DNA from: Nocardia sp. NBC_01503
GTDB taxonomy: Bacteria > Actinomycetota > Actinomycetes > Mycobacteriales > Mycobacteriaceae
Reading direction: 5' to 3'
DNA length: 64,000 bases
Assembly: GCF_036327755.1 (NCBI RefSeq)
Contig: NZ_CP109596.1
Location: forward strand, 4,836,001-4,900,000
Part shown: in pieces, positions 1-8,225 of the stretch
Layout: every line of letters starts with the position of its first letter
Position numbering within the stretch: position 1 is the stretch's first letter
Program-made: the position numbers and the translations under genes
The notes under the pieces: model-generated
The model's input: only the letters and a program-made list of their open reading frames with translations
Database searches by the model: none
Told to the model about the DNA's origin: nothing

Positions 1-1
1 C

Positions 2-988
2 GTCGACGACTTCGACGCCGTGCGTGCGCATCTGGGCATCGACAAGGTGATCCCGTACGGCATCTCCTACGGGACCTACCTGATGCCGATCTACGCGCAG
101 CGGCATCCCGAGCGAGTGCAGTCGATGGTGCTGACGGGCGCGTACCCGCACGACACCGATCAGCTACAGCGGCCCAACGCGCAGGCGGTTTCCCTTGCCC
201 TGCAACGTATTTGCGAACGCAGCCAAGTTTGTGACGGCAATACCGCCGTCAATGATCTGAGTGCCGTCGCCACCCGGCTGCGGGACAAGCCGCTGACCGT
301 TCAGGGCAAGGGCCAGCTCCTGCTCACCGAATCCAAGCTCGCCAGTTTGGTTTTCGAGGCGGCGACCAGCAATGTCGGCGCGGACCCGCGGGCCATGACC
401 CCGCTCGGCATGCTCCCGGCGGCCCTGCACGCGGCCGTCCGCGGCGATGACACCCGGCTGATCGAATTCACCCGCCTCACCACCGACGAACCGGCGTACG
501 AGAACATCGGCCTCTATATCACCGTGGTCTGCAACGACTATGCGCCGATCTGGTCGCCCGAGGCGGATCTCCCGCAGCGTGAACAGCAGTATCGCGATGC
601 GCTCGCCCAGGCGGACGGCTTCGGTGCCTTCAGCGCGCAGGGCTTCGCCGGGGGTCAGCGCGATGGCGGTGACGCCTGCATCAACTGGTCTGCCGACAAG
701 GATCACCAGCGCCCGGATCAGGTGCACACCCCCATGCCGGATGTTCCGGTGCTGGTGCTCTCCGGTGACCTGGATGCCATCACCCCGGATGCCAACGGCA
801 AGCGGGTAGCCGCGAAGTTCGCGCACGCGACCTTCCTCTCGGTGCCGAACACCGGCCATGTCCCGGACCTCGAGCCCAGCGGCTGTGTGATCGGCATCAT
901 CGACCATTTCGTCCGGACCGGTATCGCCGCGGCCACCGACTGCGTCGCGGCCATCCCGCCCATTGCCGTGGCCCCGGTCACGAACTGA
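2..988 (+). CDS. alpha/beta hydrolase with TAP-like C-terminal domain, 5' end missing
   Basis: The gene enters the window from the left in the frame that begins at base 2; its true start is outside. The visible 328 residues hold the nucleophile elbow GISYG about 20 residues in, then a helical cap region, then the Asp segment (LVLSGDLDAITP) and the His segment (PNTGHVPDLE) near the end. That Ser-Asp-His order and the C-terminal segment fit the actinobacterial S33/TAP (tripeptidyl aminopeptidase-like) hydrolases, usually secreted. A second, more lipoprotein-like member lies at 41966-43477. The substrate cannot be read from sequence. The stop lies 13 bases before the likely start of the response regulator gene, so read-through transcription is possible but a functional link is unproven. 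Confidence 0.85.
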   Translation, partial: VDDFDAVRAHLGIDKVIPYGISYGTYLMPIYAQRHPERVQSMVLTGAYPHDTDQLQRPNAQAVSLALQRICERSQVCDGNTAVNDLSAVATRLRDKPLTVQGKGQLLLTESKLASLVFEAATSNVGADPRAMTPLGMLPAALHAAVRGDDTRLIEFTRLTTDEPAYENIGLYITVVCNDYAPIWSPEADLPQREQQYRDALAQADGFGAFSAQGFAGGQRDGGDACINWSADKDHQRPDQVHTPMPDVPVLVLSGDLDAITPDANGKRVAAKFAHATFLSVPNTGHVPDLEPSGCVIGIIDHFVRTGIAAATDCVAAIPPIAVAPVTN

Positions 989-1001
989 CAGGCCGGAATC
1001 G

Positions 1002-1715
1002 ATGACCGCATCCACCACCCAGCAGACTGATCCGATGACTTCAGCGACAGTGCTCGTCGTCGAGGACGATCCGAATGTGCGCAGCACCCTGGAGCAGCTT
1101 TTGCGCTTCGAGGGCTACCGGGTGCTGCTCGCCGAGGATGGGCAGGCAGCCCTGGACACCCTCGTCGCCGATCGCCCGGATATGGCGGTGGTGGATGTGG
1201 TCATGCCGCGACTGGACGGACTCTCGCTGTGCCGGGCACTGCGCCGCAAGGGCGACCGGCTGCCGATTCTGGTGCTCACCGCCCGGCATCAGGTCGGCGA
1301 TCGGGTCGCGGGCCTGGACGCCGGAGCCGACGACTATCTGGCCAAGCCATTCGATACCGAGGAGCTGCTGGCCCGGCTGCGCGCGCTGCTGCGGCGCAGC
1401 GCGCCCGATGAGCCCGCCGTACTGACCGCCGCCGATCTGACCCTGGATCCGGCGACCCGCGAAGTACACCGTGGCGCAAGGCTTCTCGACCTCACCCGCA
1501 CCGAATTCGATGTGCTGGAACTACTCCTGCGCAATCAGCGAGTGGTGCTCTCACGCGGCCAGATCTATGAGCACATCTGGGGTTTCGACTTCGATACCGA
1601 ATCACGTTCGCTCGACGTCTATATCGGCTACCTGCGCCGCAAAACCGAAGAGGGCGGCGCGCCGAGGCTGATCCACACCGTCCGCAATGTCGGCTACACC
1701 ATCAAAACGGCATGA
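1002..1715 (+). CDS. OmpR/PhoB-family DNA-binding response regulator
   Basis: This 237-residue protein has a receiver domain with the acidic pair EDD (about residues 21-23), phospho-acceptor Asp in VVDVVMPRLDG (about residue 65), the conserved Thr in LVLTAR and the Lys in AKPF. A winged-helix trans_reg_C domain follows, ending in the typical RRK...HTVRNVGY stretch. It overlaps the histidine kinase gene by ATGA, so the two are translationally coupled and form a cognate pair. Overall similarity is to the MprA/PrrA type of actinobacterial regulators, but I cannot assign the ortholog. The start could be ATG at 1002 or ATG at 1035; I chose 1002 because a weak purine-rich stretch precedes it and because 1035 leaves almost no residues ahead of the first beta strand. 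Confidence 0.93.
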   Translation: MTASTTQQTDPMTSATVLVVEDDPNVRSTLEQLLRFEGYRVLLAEDGQAALDTLVADRPDMAVVDVVMPRLDGLSLCRALRRKGDRLPILVLTARHQVGDRVAGLDAGADDYLAKPFDTEELLARLRALLRRSAPDEPAVLTAADLTLDPATREVHRGARLLDLTRTEFDVLELLLRNQRVVLSRGQIYEHIWGFDFDTESRSLDVYIGYLRRKTEEGGAPRLIHTVRNVGYTIKTA

Positions 1716-3073
1716 AACTGCGCGCTCGACTCACCCTCGTCGCCGTCGCGGTGACCGTGGCGGCCATCGCGATCATTATCATCACCGCCTATCGCAATGT
1801 GTCTCCGCTGGTGGCGGCGCAGGTCGATCGCGGTCTCGCCGATCGCGCCGATACCGTGCTGGCGCTGCTGGACACCGGGGCCGCACTGCCGGTGCGGCCG
1901 GATACGACCGAGCAGCTACTCGACGCCGACGGCACCGTGCGACCGCTGACGCCGGGGCGAAATCCCTTGCCGGTGAACGACTCCGATCGCGAGGTCGCTC
2001 GCACGGGGCAGGGCAGCACCGAGACGAATGTCGATATCGGTGAGACCGCCTACGGGGTGCTCACCACGGCGCGCCCCGGCGGCGGTGCCGTCATGATCGG
2101 CCAGAACTACGCCGAGGTCGACCGCATAGACAATGAATTCCTGTGGCGCACAGCCGCACTCACCCTGGTCGCGGTGGCGGCCGCGGCCCTGATCAGCTGG
2201 CTCGCGATCGGCCGCATCCTGCGTCCCATGCGCAGGCTGGCCCACGCGACACAACGGATTACGACCACCCGCGACCTGTCCACCGTGCTCCCCGAGGCCG
2301 GTAACGATGAGGTCGGCGAACTCACCCGCGACTTCAACTCCATGCTCGCCGCGCTGCGCTTCTCCCGGGCGCAGCAGCAGCGCCTGGTCGAGGATGCCAG
2401 TCATGAACTGCGCACCCCGCTCACCTCCGTGCGCGGCAGTGCCGAACTCCTGCAACGCGCGCGCGGCAAACTCGGTCCCGAGGATGAAACCCAGGTGCTC
2501 GCGACCTTGGTTCAGGAAGCCAAGGCCCTCGATGCCCTCATCGCCGAACTCGTGGAACTCGCCACAGATCAGCACACCGCCGAATCGCCGGCCGAGGTCG
2601 ATCTCGCCGACCTCGCACAGGAGCGTGCCGAACGCTCTCGCCGCCGCACCGGCCGCACCATCACCGTGCACCTGGAGAACCCAGCGACCCGCACCGCGCG
2701 CCCGCAGGCGCTGGCCCGCTGCATCGACAATCTGCTCGACAATGCCGCCAAGTACAGCCCGCTCGACACCGAGATCGACCTGCGCGTGCACGCCTGCCGC
2801 CTGACCGTGCGCGATCGCGGTCCCGGTATCGATCCGGCCGCCCAGCGCGCGGTCTTCGACCGCTTCTATCGTGCCGACCGCACTCGCGCCACCCCCGGAT
2901 CCGGCCTGGGCCTGGCCATCGTGCACGACATCGTCACCGCGCACGGCGGCACCGTCTTCGCCGCGAATCACCCCGGCGGCGGCGCCGAAGTCGGCTTCGA
3001 GCTGCCCACATCGGATCGACCTTCATCGCTCCCGCCCGTATCCGCGCTGGGTGACGATTCGGCCGTGCGGTAG
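1712..3073 (+). CDS. sensor histidine kinase, HAMP-HisKA-HATPase type
   Basis: The protein has 453 residues. An N-terminal membrane segment (about 8-26) is followed by an extracytoplasmic sensor of about 110 residues, a second membrane segment (about 147-167), a HAMP linker, the HisKA box ASHELRTPLTSVRG with phospho-acceptor His near 231, and a HATPase_c domain with N box (DNLLDNAAKYS), G1 (RDRGPGID) and G2 (GSGLGLAIVHDIV). It is the membrane partner of the upstream response regulator, to which it is joined by an ATGA overlap. The layout resembles MprB/PrrB-type kinases. The signal sensed is not apparent from the sequence. The C-terminus after the last strand is a short Pro/Ser-rich tail. Confidence 0.93.
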   Translation: MKLRARLTLVAVAVTVAAIAIIIITAYRNVSPLVAAQVDRGLADRADTVLALLDTGAALPVRPDTTEQLLDADGTVRPLTPGRNPLPVNDSDREVARTGQGSTETNVDIGETAYGVLTTARPGGGAVMIGQNYAEVDRIDNEFLWRTAALTLVAVAAAALISWLAIGRILRPMRRLAHATQRITTTRDLSTVLPEAGNDEVGELTRDFNSMLAALRFSRAQQQRLVEDASHELRTPLTSVRGSAELLQRARGKLGPEDETQVLATLVQEAKALDALIAELVELATDQHTAESPAEVDLADLAQERAERSRRRTGRTITVHLENPATRTARPQALARCIDNLLDNAAKYSPLDTEIDLRVHACRLTVRDRGPGIDPAAQRAVFDRFYRADRTRATPGSGLGLAIVHDIVTAHGGTVFAANHPGGGAEVGFELPTSDRPSSLPPVSALGDDSAVR

Positions 3074-3170
3074 AAAAGGACAGGCGTTCCGCACGTTTCC
3101 GGGGTGCCGCCGACGAACCCCGTTCGTGCGGCCACGCAACTACATCTGTCGAATGGAGAGAGGCTGTTTC

Positions 3171-4613
3171 ATGGCGACCTCTACAGCGCGCGCCCAGATC
3201 GGCGTCACCGGCCTGGCGGTCATGGGTAGCAATATCGCCCGCAACTTCGCACGCAACGGTTACACCGTCGCGCTGCACAACCGCAGTATCGCGAAGACCG
3301 ATGCGCTGCTCGCCGAACACGGCGGCGACGGCGATTTCGTGCGCACCGAGACCGTCGAGGAGTTCGTGGCCGCGCTGGAGAAGCCGCGCCGCGTCCTGAT
3401 CATGGTCAAGGCGGGCGACGCCACCGACGCCGTCATCGAGGAGCTCGCCGCGGCCATGGAGCCGGGCGACATCATTATCGACGGCGGTAACGCGCTGTAC
3501 ACCGACACCATTCGCCGCGAGGCCGCCATGGCCGCGCGCGGCCTGAACTTCGTCGGCGCGGGTATCTCCGGTGGTGAGGAGGGCGCGCTCAACGGTCCCG
3601 CCATCATGCCCGGCGGCCCGAAGGAATCCTACGAATCCCTCGGCCCGATGCTGGAATCCATTGCGGCGCAGGTCGACGGCGTGCCCTGCTGCACGCATAT
3701 CGGACCCGACGGCTCCGGCCACTTCGTGAAGATGGTGCACAACGGTATCGAGTACGCCGATATGCAGCTCATCGGCGAGGCGTACAACCTGTTCCGTGAC
3801 GCTCTGGGCTTCGATGCCAAGCAGATCGCGGATGTGTTCACCGACTGGAACTCCGGTGAGCTGGAGTCCTACCTGGTGGAGATCACCGCCGAAGTGCTCA
3901 ACCAGGTCGACGCCAAGACCGGCAAGCCCCTGGTGGACGTGATCGTCGATGCCGCCGAGCAGAAGGGCACCGGCCGCTGGACGGTCAAGTCCGCGCTCGA
4001 TCTCGGTGTGCCGGTCACCGGTATCGCCGAGGCCGTCTTCGCGCGCGCCCTCTCCGGTTCGCGGGCCCAGCGCAAGGCCGCGCAGGGCCTGGCCTCGGGT
4101 CAGCTCACCGAGAAGCCCACGGACGTAGCCGAATTCACCGAGGCGATCCGGCAGGCGCTGTACGCCTCCAAGATCGTCGCGTACGCGCAGGGCTTCGATC
4201 AGATCGAAGCCGGTAGCGCCGAATACGATTGGGATCTGCACCCCGGCGATCTGGCCACCATCTGGCGCGGCGGTTGCATCATCCGGGCGCGGTTCCTGAA
4301 CCGCATCAAGGAGGCGTACGACGCCGACCCGAATCTGCCCAGCCTGATCCTGGCCCCGTACTTCCGCGAGGCCATCGAGACCGCCATCGACAGCTGGCGG
4401 CGGGTGGTCGCCACCGCGACCCTGCTCGGAATCCCGGTGCCCGCCTTCGCATCCTCGCTGTCGTACTACGACGCGCTGCGCGCCGAGCGCCTCCCGGCGG
4501 CGCTGACCCAGGGGCAGCGTGACTTCTTCGGCGCGCACACCTATGAGCGCATCGACGGTCCCGGCAAGTTCCATACCCTGTGGAGCGGCGACCGCAGCGA
4601 AGTCGAGGCGTAA
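3171..4613 (+). CDS. gnd: 6-phosphogluconate dehydrogenase, decarboxylating
   Basis: The enzyme oxidises and decarboxylates 6-phosphogluconate to ribulose 5-phosphate, making NADPH, in the oxidative pentose phosphate pathway of the cytoplasm. The 480-residue length fits the family (about 470-490). Visible motifs: the Rossmann loop GLAVMGSNIARN at the N-terminus, IIDGGNALYTDT, the family signature GAGISGGEEGALNGPAIMPGG split across the domain hinge, and the catalytic Lys in HFVKMVHNGIEYADMQ near residue 187. ATG 3171 is chosen because a GGAGAGAGG Shine-Dalgarno stretch sits about 10 bases upstream; a longer open frame reading back into the kinase gene is not credible. A strong hairpin follows the stop. 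Confidence 0.97.
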   Translation: MATSTARAQIGVTGLAVMGSNIARNFARNGYTVALHNRSIAKTDALLAEHGGDGDFVRTETVEEFVAALEKPRRVLIMVKAGDATDAVIEELAAAMEPGDIIIDGGNALYTDTIRREAAMAARGLNFVGAGISGGEEGALNGPAIMPGGPKESYESLGPMLESIAAQVDGVPCCTHIGPDGSGHFVKMVHNGIEYADMQLIGEAYNLFRDALGFDAKQIADVFTDWNSGELESYLVEITAEVLNQVDAKTGKPLVDVIVDAAEQKGTGRWTVKSALDLGVPVTGIAEAVFARALSGSRAQRKAAQGLASGQLTEKPTDVAEFTEAIRQALYASKIVAYAQGFDQIEAGSAEYDWDLHPGDLATIWRGGCIIRARFLNRIKEAYDADPNLPSLILAPYFREAIETAIDSWRRVVATATLLGIPVPAFASSLSYYDALRAERLPAALTQGQRDFFGAHTYERIDGPGKFHTLWSGDRSEVEA

Positions 4614-4630
4614 CAACACCTTTCGACCCG

Positions 4631-4672
4631 AACGGGCGGGGACCGTGCCACAGCGCACAGTCCCCGCCCGTT
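4631..4672 (+). terminator. intrinsic-type hairpin after gnd
   Basis: Two perfect 13-base arms (4631-4643 AACGGGCGGGGAC and 4660-4672) flank a 16-base loop, starting 17 bases after the gnd stop. There is no T tract, as is common for actinobacterial terminators. Confidence 0.7.
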
Positions 4673-4700
4673 GGTCTTCGTCACCCGGCGCGATGCCTCC

Positions 4701-4785
4701 GTCATCCCGGCGTGCTTTTGGCCGGGATCCACACCTGTTGGAGCACAACGGATGTGGATCCCGGCCAAGAAGCGCGCCGGGATGA
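4701..4785. repeat. full copy (A) of dispersed palindromic repeat family 1
   Basis: Arms of about 34 bases at 4701-4734 and 4751-4785 are near-perfect inverted copies (GTCATCCCGG...GGGATCCACAC against GTGGATCCCGG...CCGGGATGAC) around a 16-base loop. It lies between the convergent ends of gnd and the DUF4189 gene. The same sequence recurs at about 10711, 15162, 19961, 30567, 48858 and 60875. Confidence 0.9.
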
Positions 4786-4821
4786 CGGGGTATGAGTTCG
4801 CGCCGGGTGGCGTGGTGGGCT

Positions 4822-5250
4822 TCAGCCGCCGTTGGTGGTGCACTGGGTCGAGACGATGACCGCGGGCGTCGGCGAGGAGCTCAGCGTCGGCACGCTCGGT
4901 CCGAAGGCCGCGATGGCGGCCCGTTCGGCGTCCGCGCGGGTGCGTCCGGCCCCGCCCTTCACCGTGCCGTCCCGGAAGGCGATGGAGCCGCAGCCGTCCG
5001 CGAATCGGGCCACGATGGTGCAGCGACCCGACACGCAGCGGCTCAGCGCCGCGGCGTCGGCATCCGCCCAGCCCGGGAAGTCGGTGGCCCAGATGCTGTG
5101 CACCTTGCCGTCGATGACCTCCGCGGCCATCGAGCCGTAGTACCGGCCGTCCGAACCGGGTTCGGCGTGCGCGACCCCCGCGCCCAGCGTGACCAGCGCG
5201 AGCGCGGTCGATCCGAGCGTGCCGAGAACGGCATTGCGCGACAGTGACAT
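4822..5250 (-). CDS. small secreted protein, DUF4189 family
   Basis: The 142-residue product starts with a Sec signal peptide (hydrophobic run to AGVAHA, cleavage expected before EPG). The mature part has the DUF4189 pattern: YGSMAAE, then a Trp-rich stretch (SIWATDFPGWADADAAALSRC) and paired Cys (CVSGRCTIVARFADGCGS), then a final Cys near the C-terminus; the Cys residues suggest disulphides outside the cell. Function of the domain is unknown. ATG 5250 is preferred to GTG 5265 because a GGGAGA ribosome site lies 6 bases before it and would overlap the longer version. It is divergent from the esterase gene and convergent with gnd. Confidence 0.85.
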   Translation of the reverse strand: MSLSRNAVLGTLGSTALALVTLGAGVAHAEPGSDGRYYGSMAAEVIDGKVHSIWATDFPGWADADAAALSRCVSGRCTIVARFADGCGSIAFRDGTVKGGAGRTRADAERAAIAAFGPSVPTLSSSPTPAVIVSTQCTTNGG

Positions 5251-5377
5251 TGGAATATCTCCCACTTCTCAACTTCGTATCCGGGCCCGAGATCGGCCCG
5301 CCCCGAGATCATCGGTGGCGGCACCGACAAGTCCAATTCCGGATGACGGTGACGACTCGGATCTGACTCAGTTTCGA

Positions 5378-5414
5378 ATGTGCCATTGACAGATGGCGCA
5401 TTGGTGGATGATTC
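5378..5414 (+). promoter_or_regulatory. putative promoter with overlapping operator for the mymA-like operon
   Basis: An inverted repeat with 9-base arms and one mismatch (ATGTGCCAT at 5378-5386, ATGGCGCAT at 5393-5401, 6-base spacer) overlaps a consensus -35 TTGACA at 5386-5391. Seventeen bases later is a weak -10-like TGATTC (5409-5414). This would place the transcript start at about 5421, at or next to the chosen ATG, so the message could be leaderless. A repressor bound to the palindrome would cover the -35. Confidence 0.45.
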
Positions 5415-5421
5415 TCATGAC

Positions 5422-6414
5422 ATGACGAGAACAGGGTCAATGGCGACCTTCGGATCGGCGGTGGTACCCGTATCGGCCTCGCGACAGGCGAGGCTGGCGG
5501 CAACCGCGTCGGTGGTCGGACTGCGACGGATCAATGGGGTGCTGCCACCGAATCGGGTGGGCATCGCGGCGGGGCGAGGGCTGATCGCCGGGGTGATGGC
5601 GGCCTTCGGGCCGGTACTGCCGGGCACCCGGGTCACCCCGGTGCGCTCGGGCGCGGTGCGCGGCGAATGGGTGCGCGCGGCCGGGGTCGCCCAGGGTGAC
5701 AGGGCCATCTACTACATTCACGGCAGCGGATACGTGGTGTGCTCGGCGCGCACGCATCGCGGACTGGCCTCGCGGCTGTCCAAATCCACCGGGCTGCCGG
5801 TCTTTCTGATCGACTACCGGCTCGCACCCGAACATCGATTCCCGGCGGCGGCCGACGATGTCGAGTCCGGATACCGGTGGCTGCTCGACAATGGTTATCG
5901 CGCACAGGATCTGGTCATCGGCGGAGACTCCGCGGGCGGACATCTGGCACTGGATCTGCTGCTGCAGAATCTGCGCGGCGATATCGCGCAGCCCGCCGGG
6001 GTTTTCATGTACTCGCCGGTCATGGATCTCACCCTCACCCTGGCCGAACAGCGGGATCGCGAACTGGCCGATCCCATGGCTCCCGCTCCGGTCGGACGGC
6101 GGCTGATCGAGCTCTATACCGAAGGGCAGCAGCCGGATTCACCGCGTCTGCGACTGACCATCCCCGCCGGAGCGGCGCTGCCGCCGTTGCTGGTGCAGGC
6201 CAGTGCGGGGGAGATGCTCGCGGACGATGCCCGCCACCTGCATCGGATGGCGTCCGCCGCCGGAGTCGACTGCGAACTCGAACTCTGGCCCGGCCGGATT
6301 CATGTCTTCCAGGCCCTGCCGCTGCTGGTTCCCGAAGCGGCACAGGCGCTTCGGCGCACCCGGCAGTTCATTCACACCGCGTTGGACGACGCGCGACCCG
6401 CGAAAGCGAGCTGA
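5422..6414 (+). CDS. alpha/beta hydrolase, hormone-sensitive-lipase family esterase (LipR-like)
   Basis: The 330-residue enzyme has the HSL oxyanion motif HGSGY (variant of HGGGY) near residue 107, the nucleophile elbow GDSAGG with Ser about 170, a late acidic residue, and the catalytic His in RIHVFQ. It probably hydrolyses short or medium acyl esters. It is the first gene of a tightly spaced four-gene set (esterase, SDR, diiron protein, flavin monooxygenase), an arrangement that recalls the M. tuberculosis mymA operon, where LipR sits beside MymA. The start is uncertain: ATG 5422 fits the promoter seen upstream as a leaderless start; ATG 5440 is the alternative. The SDR gene begins one base after the stop. 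Confidence 0.88.
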   Translation: MTRTGSMATFGSAVVPVSASRQARLAATASVVGLRRINGVLPPNRVGIAAGRGLIAGVMAAFGPVLPGTRVTPVRSGAVRGEWVRAAGVAQGDRAIYYIHGSGYVVCSARTHRGLASRLSKSTGLPVFLIDYRLAPEHRFPAAADDVESGYRWLLDNGYRAQDLVIGGDSAGGHLALDLLLQNLRGDIAQPAGVFMYSPVMDLTLTLAEQRDRELADPMAPAPVGRRLIELYTEGQQPDSPRLRLTIPAGAALPPLLVQASAGEMLADDARHLHRMASAAGVDCELELWPGRIHVFQALPLLVPEAAQALRRTRQFIHTALDDARPAKAS

Positions 6415-6415
6415 G

Positions 6416-7303
6416 ATGGGAATTCTCGACGGTGTGCTGCCGGTCCTCGGACCACGTCGCACACATAATGCGAAAGCCGTGGTGACCGGTGCCGGAAGCG
6501 GGATCGGACGGGCCTTCGCACTCGAAATCGCCGCGCGCGGTGGGGAAGTGCTCTGCGCCGATATCGACAAGGATCGCGCCGATGACACCGTGAAGCTGAT
6601 CCAGCGCACCCACGGTCGCACCGCGCACGCCGTGTGCTGCGATGTGTCCCGGCGCGAGGATGTGCAGAGTCTGGCCATGCACGCCGAGCTCGTCCTCGGC
6701 GGCTCGCCCACCCTGGTGATCAATAACGCCGGTGTCGGTATCGGCGGAAAACCCGTGGGTGACATCGGATTCGATGATTGGCAGTGGGCGCTGGGCATCA
6801 ACCTGTGGGGTGTGGTGCACGGCTGCGAGATCTTCGCGCCACAGCTGCGCGCGGCCGGGCACGGCGGGATCATCAATGTCGCCTCGGCCGCGGGTTTCGC
6901 CGCCGCACCAGGCATGGCGGTCTACAACGTCTCCAAGGCCGGGGTCATGTCCCTGTCCGAGACCCTGGCCGCCGAGCTCTCCGGCAGTGGCGTCGCGGTG
7001 ACCGTGCTCTGCCCGACCTTCGTCAAGACCAATGTGGTGCGGGACGGCCGAATCGGTTCGGCCTCTTCCCGACTCGCGGACGAACTGATGCGCCGGACCG
7101 GCTTCTCGCCCGAACGCGTGGCCCGCACCACCCTCGACGCCCATGACCACGGCCGCCTCTATGTGCTGCCGCAGCTGGACGCGCACGCGGTCTGGCTGCT
7201 CAAGCGGGGCTTTCCCGCCCTCTACGCCCATGCCCTCGGCGTGCTGAATCGCGTTCTCCCGCAGAGTGATTCCGCACCTGCCGCACTGAAGACAGGAGTC
7301 TGA
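6416..7303 (+). CDS. short-chain dehydrogenase/reductase (SadH-like)
   Basis: This 295-residue classical SDR shows TGAGSGIG for NAD(P) binding, NNAGVG, a Ser in INVASAAG, and the catalytic YNVSK (Tyr about 170, Lys about 174). An acidic Asp in CADID after the second strand suggests NAD rather than NADP preference, which is an inference. It starts one base after the esterase stop and ends one base before the diiron gene. In the mymA-type context its likely job is oxidoreduction of an alcohol or ketone derived from lipid or sterol-like substrates. The C-terminal 40 residues are longer than in the minimal SDR fold. Confidence 0.92.
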   Translation: MGILDGVLPVLGPRRTHNAKAVVTGAGSGIGRAFALEIAARGGEVLCADIDKDRADDTVKLIQRTHGRTAHAVCCDVSRREDVQSLAMHAELVLGGSPTLVINNAGVGIGGKPVGDIGFDDWQWALGINLWGVVHGCEIFAPQLRAAGHGGIINVASAAGFAAAPGMAVYNVSKAGVMSLSETLAAELSGSGVAVTVLCPTFVKTNVVRDGRIGSASSRLADELMRRTGFSPERVARTTLDAHDHGRLYVLPQLDAHAVWLLKRGFPALYAHALGVLNRVLPQSDSAPAALKTGV

Positions 7304-7304
7304 C

Positions 7305-8225
7305 ATGTCCTTCGACTTCGACAATATGCTCGGCAAGATCGCGTCCAAACAGTGGGCGCTGGCCGATATCGAGTGGGACGCACCGGGAGCCGAGCTCATC
7401 GACCCGGAACTGCACGCCAAACTCAAGCCGTTCATGGCCGATCTCATGTGGATCGAGAATGTCGGGGCGCGCGGGTTCGCCGCCATGGCGCAGAAGGCGC
7501 CGACCGAGACGCTCAAGCAGATCTACCGGTACTTCCACGCCGAGGAGCAGCGGCACGCCAATGCCGAACTGGCCCTTATGCGCCGGTGGGGAATGCTCGA
7601 CGGGGACGAGATTCCGGAGCCGAATATCAATGTCAAACTGGTGATCGACTTCCTGGACAAGCATGCCGACGATATGTCGCTCTCGTTCCTGGGCACCGTG
7701 ATTCCCATGCTCGAGGTCGCCCTGGACGGCGCGCTGATCAAATTCATCACCGATGAGATCAGCGATCCGGTCGCGCAGGAGGTCTTCAAGCGGATCAACT
7801 CCGATGAATCCCGGCATCTGGCAACCGATTACGCGGTGATGGAGCTGCTCGGACACTCCACCGCGCGCAAGCTCGCCATCGACCTGGTGGGCGGCTGGGC
7901 CAAACCGTCGTTCATCGTCGGCGTGCTCAGCTATGTGCCGCTGTTGAACAAGATGCGCGACAATATCGTCGAAATGGGCGTGGACGAGGAGAAGCTCTAC
8001 GCCGCCATGCGCCGCTTCCGCTCGGTGGGCGAGCGCGCGCCGATCGCCAATCGCGTGCCCATGTACCGGATCGTGAAGATGCACGCCAACTGGGTTATCA
8101 ACCGCGACCACCCGTATCACCTGTTCGCCGACGCCATGGTCAAGGTGACCTCGCGTATTCCGGATCGCTTCCTCGGACCCCAGCCCACCTGGTCCAAGGA
8201 ACTCACTTACGAGCCCGTCGCATGA
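7305..8225 (+). CDS. ferritin-like diiron carboxylate protein
   Basis: The 306-residue protein is helical and carries the diiron signature: Glu in MWIENVG, EExxH in FHAEEQRHANAE (about residue 80), Glu/Asp in helix three (FITDEISD), and DExxH in NSDESRHLATDY (about 167). This fits the ferritin-like superfamily of oxygen-activating enzymes (AurF/acyl-ACP desaturase type folds), with no recognisable substrate domain. A strong AGGAG lies 6 bases before ATG 7305. Its stop overlaps the monooxygenase start by ATGA, so it is an integral member of the operon. I do not recall a diiron gene in the mycobacterial mymA operon, so this may be a lineage-specific addition. Confidence 0.8.
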   Translation: MSFDFDNMLGKIASKQWALADIEWDAPGAELIDPELHAKLKPFMADLMWIENVGARGFAAMAQKAPTETLKQIYRYFHAEEQRHANAELALMRRWGMLDGDEIPEPNINVKLVIDFLDKHADDMSLSFLGTVIPMLEVALDGALIKFITDEISDPVAQEVFKRINSDESRHLATDYAVMELLGHSTARKLAIDLVGGWAKPSFIVGVLSYVPLLNKMRDNIVEMGVDEEKLYAAMRRFRSVGERAPIANRVPMYRIVKMHANWVINRDHPYHLFADAMVKVTSRIPDRFLGPQPTWSKELTYEPVA

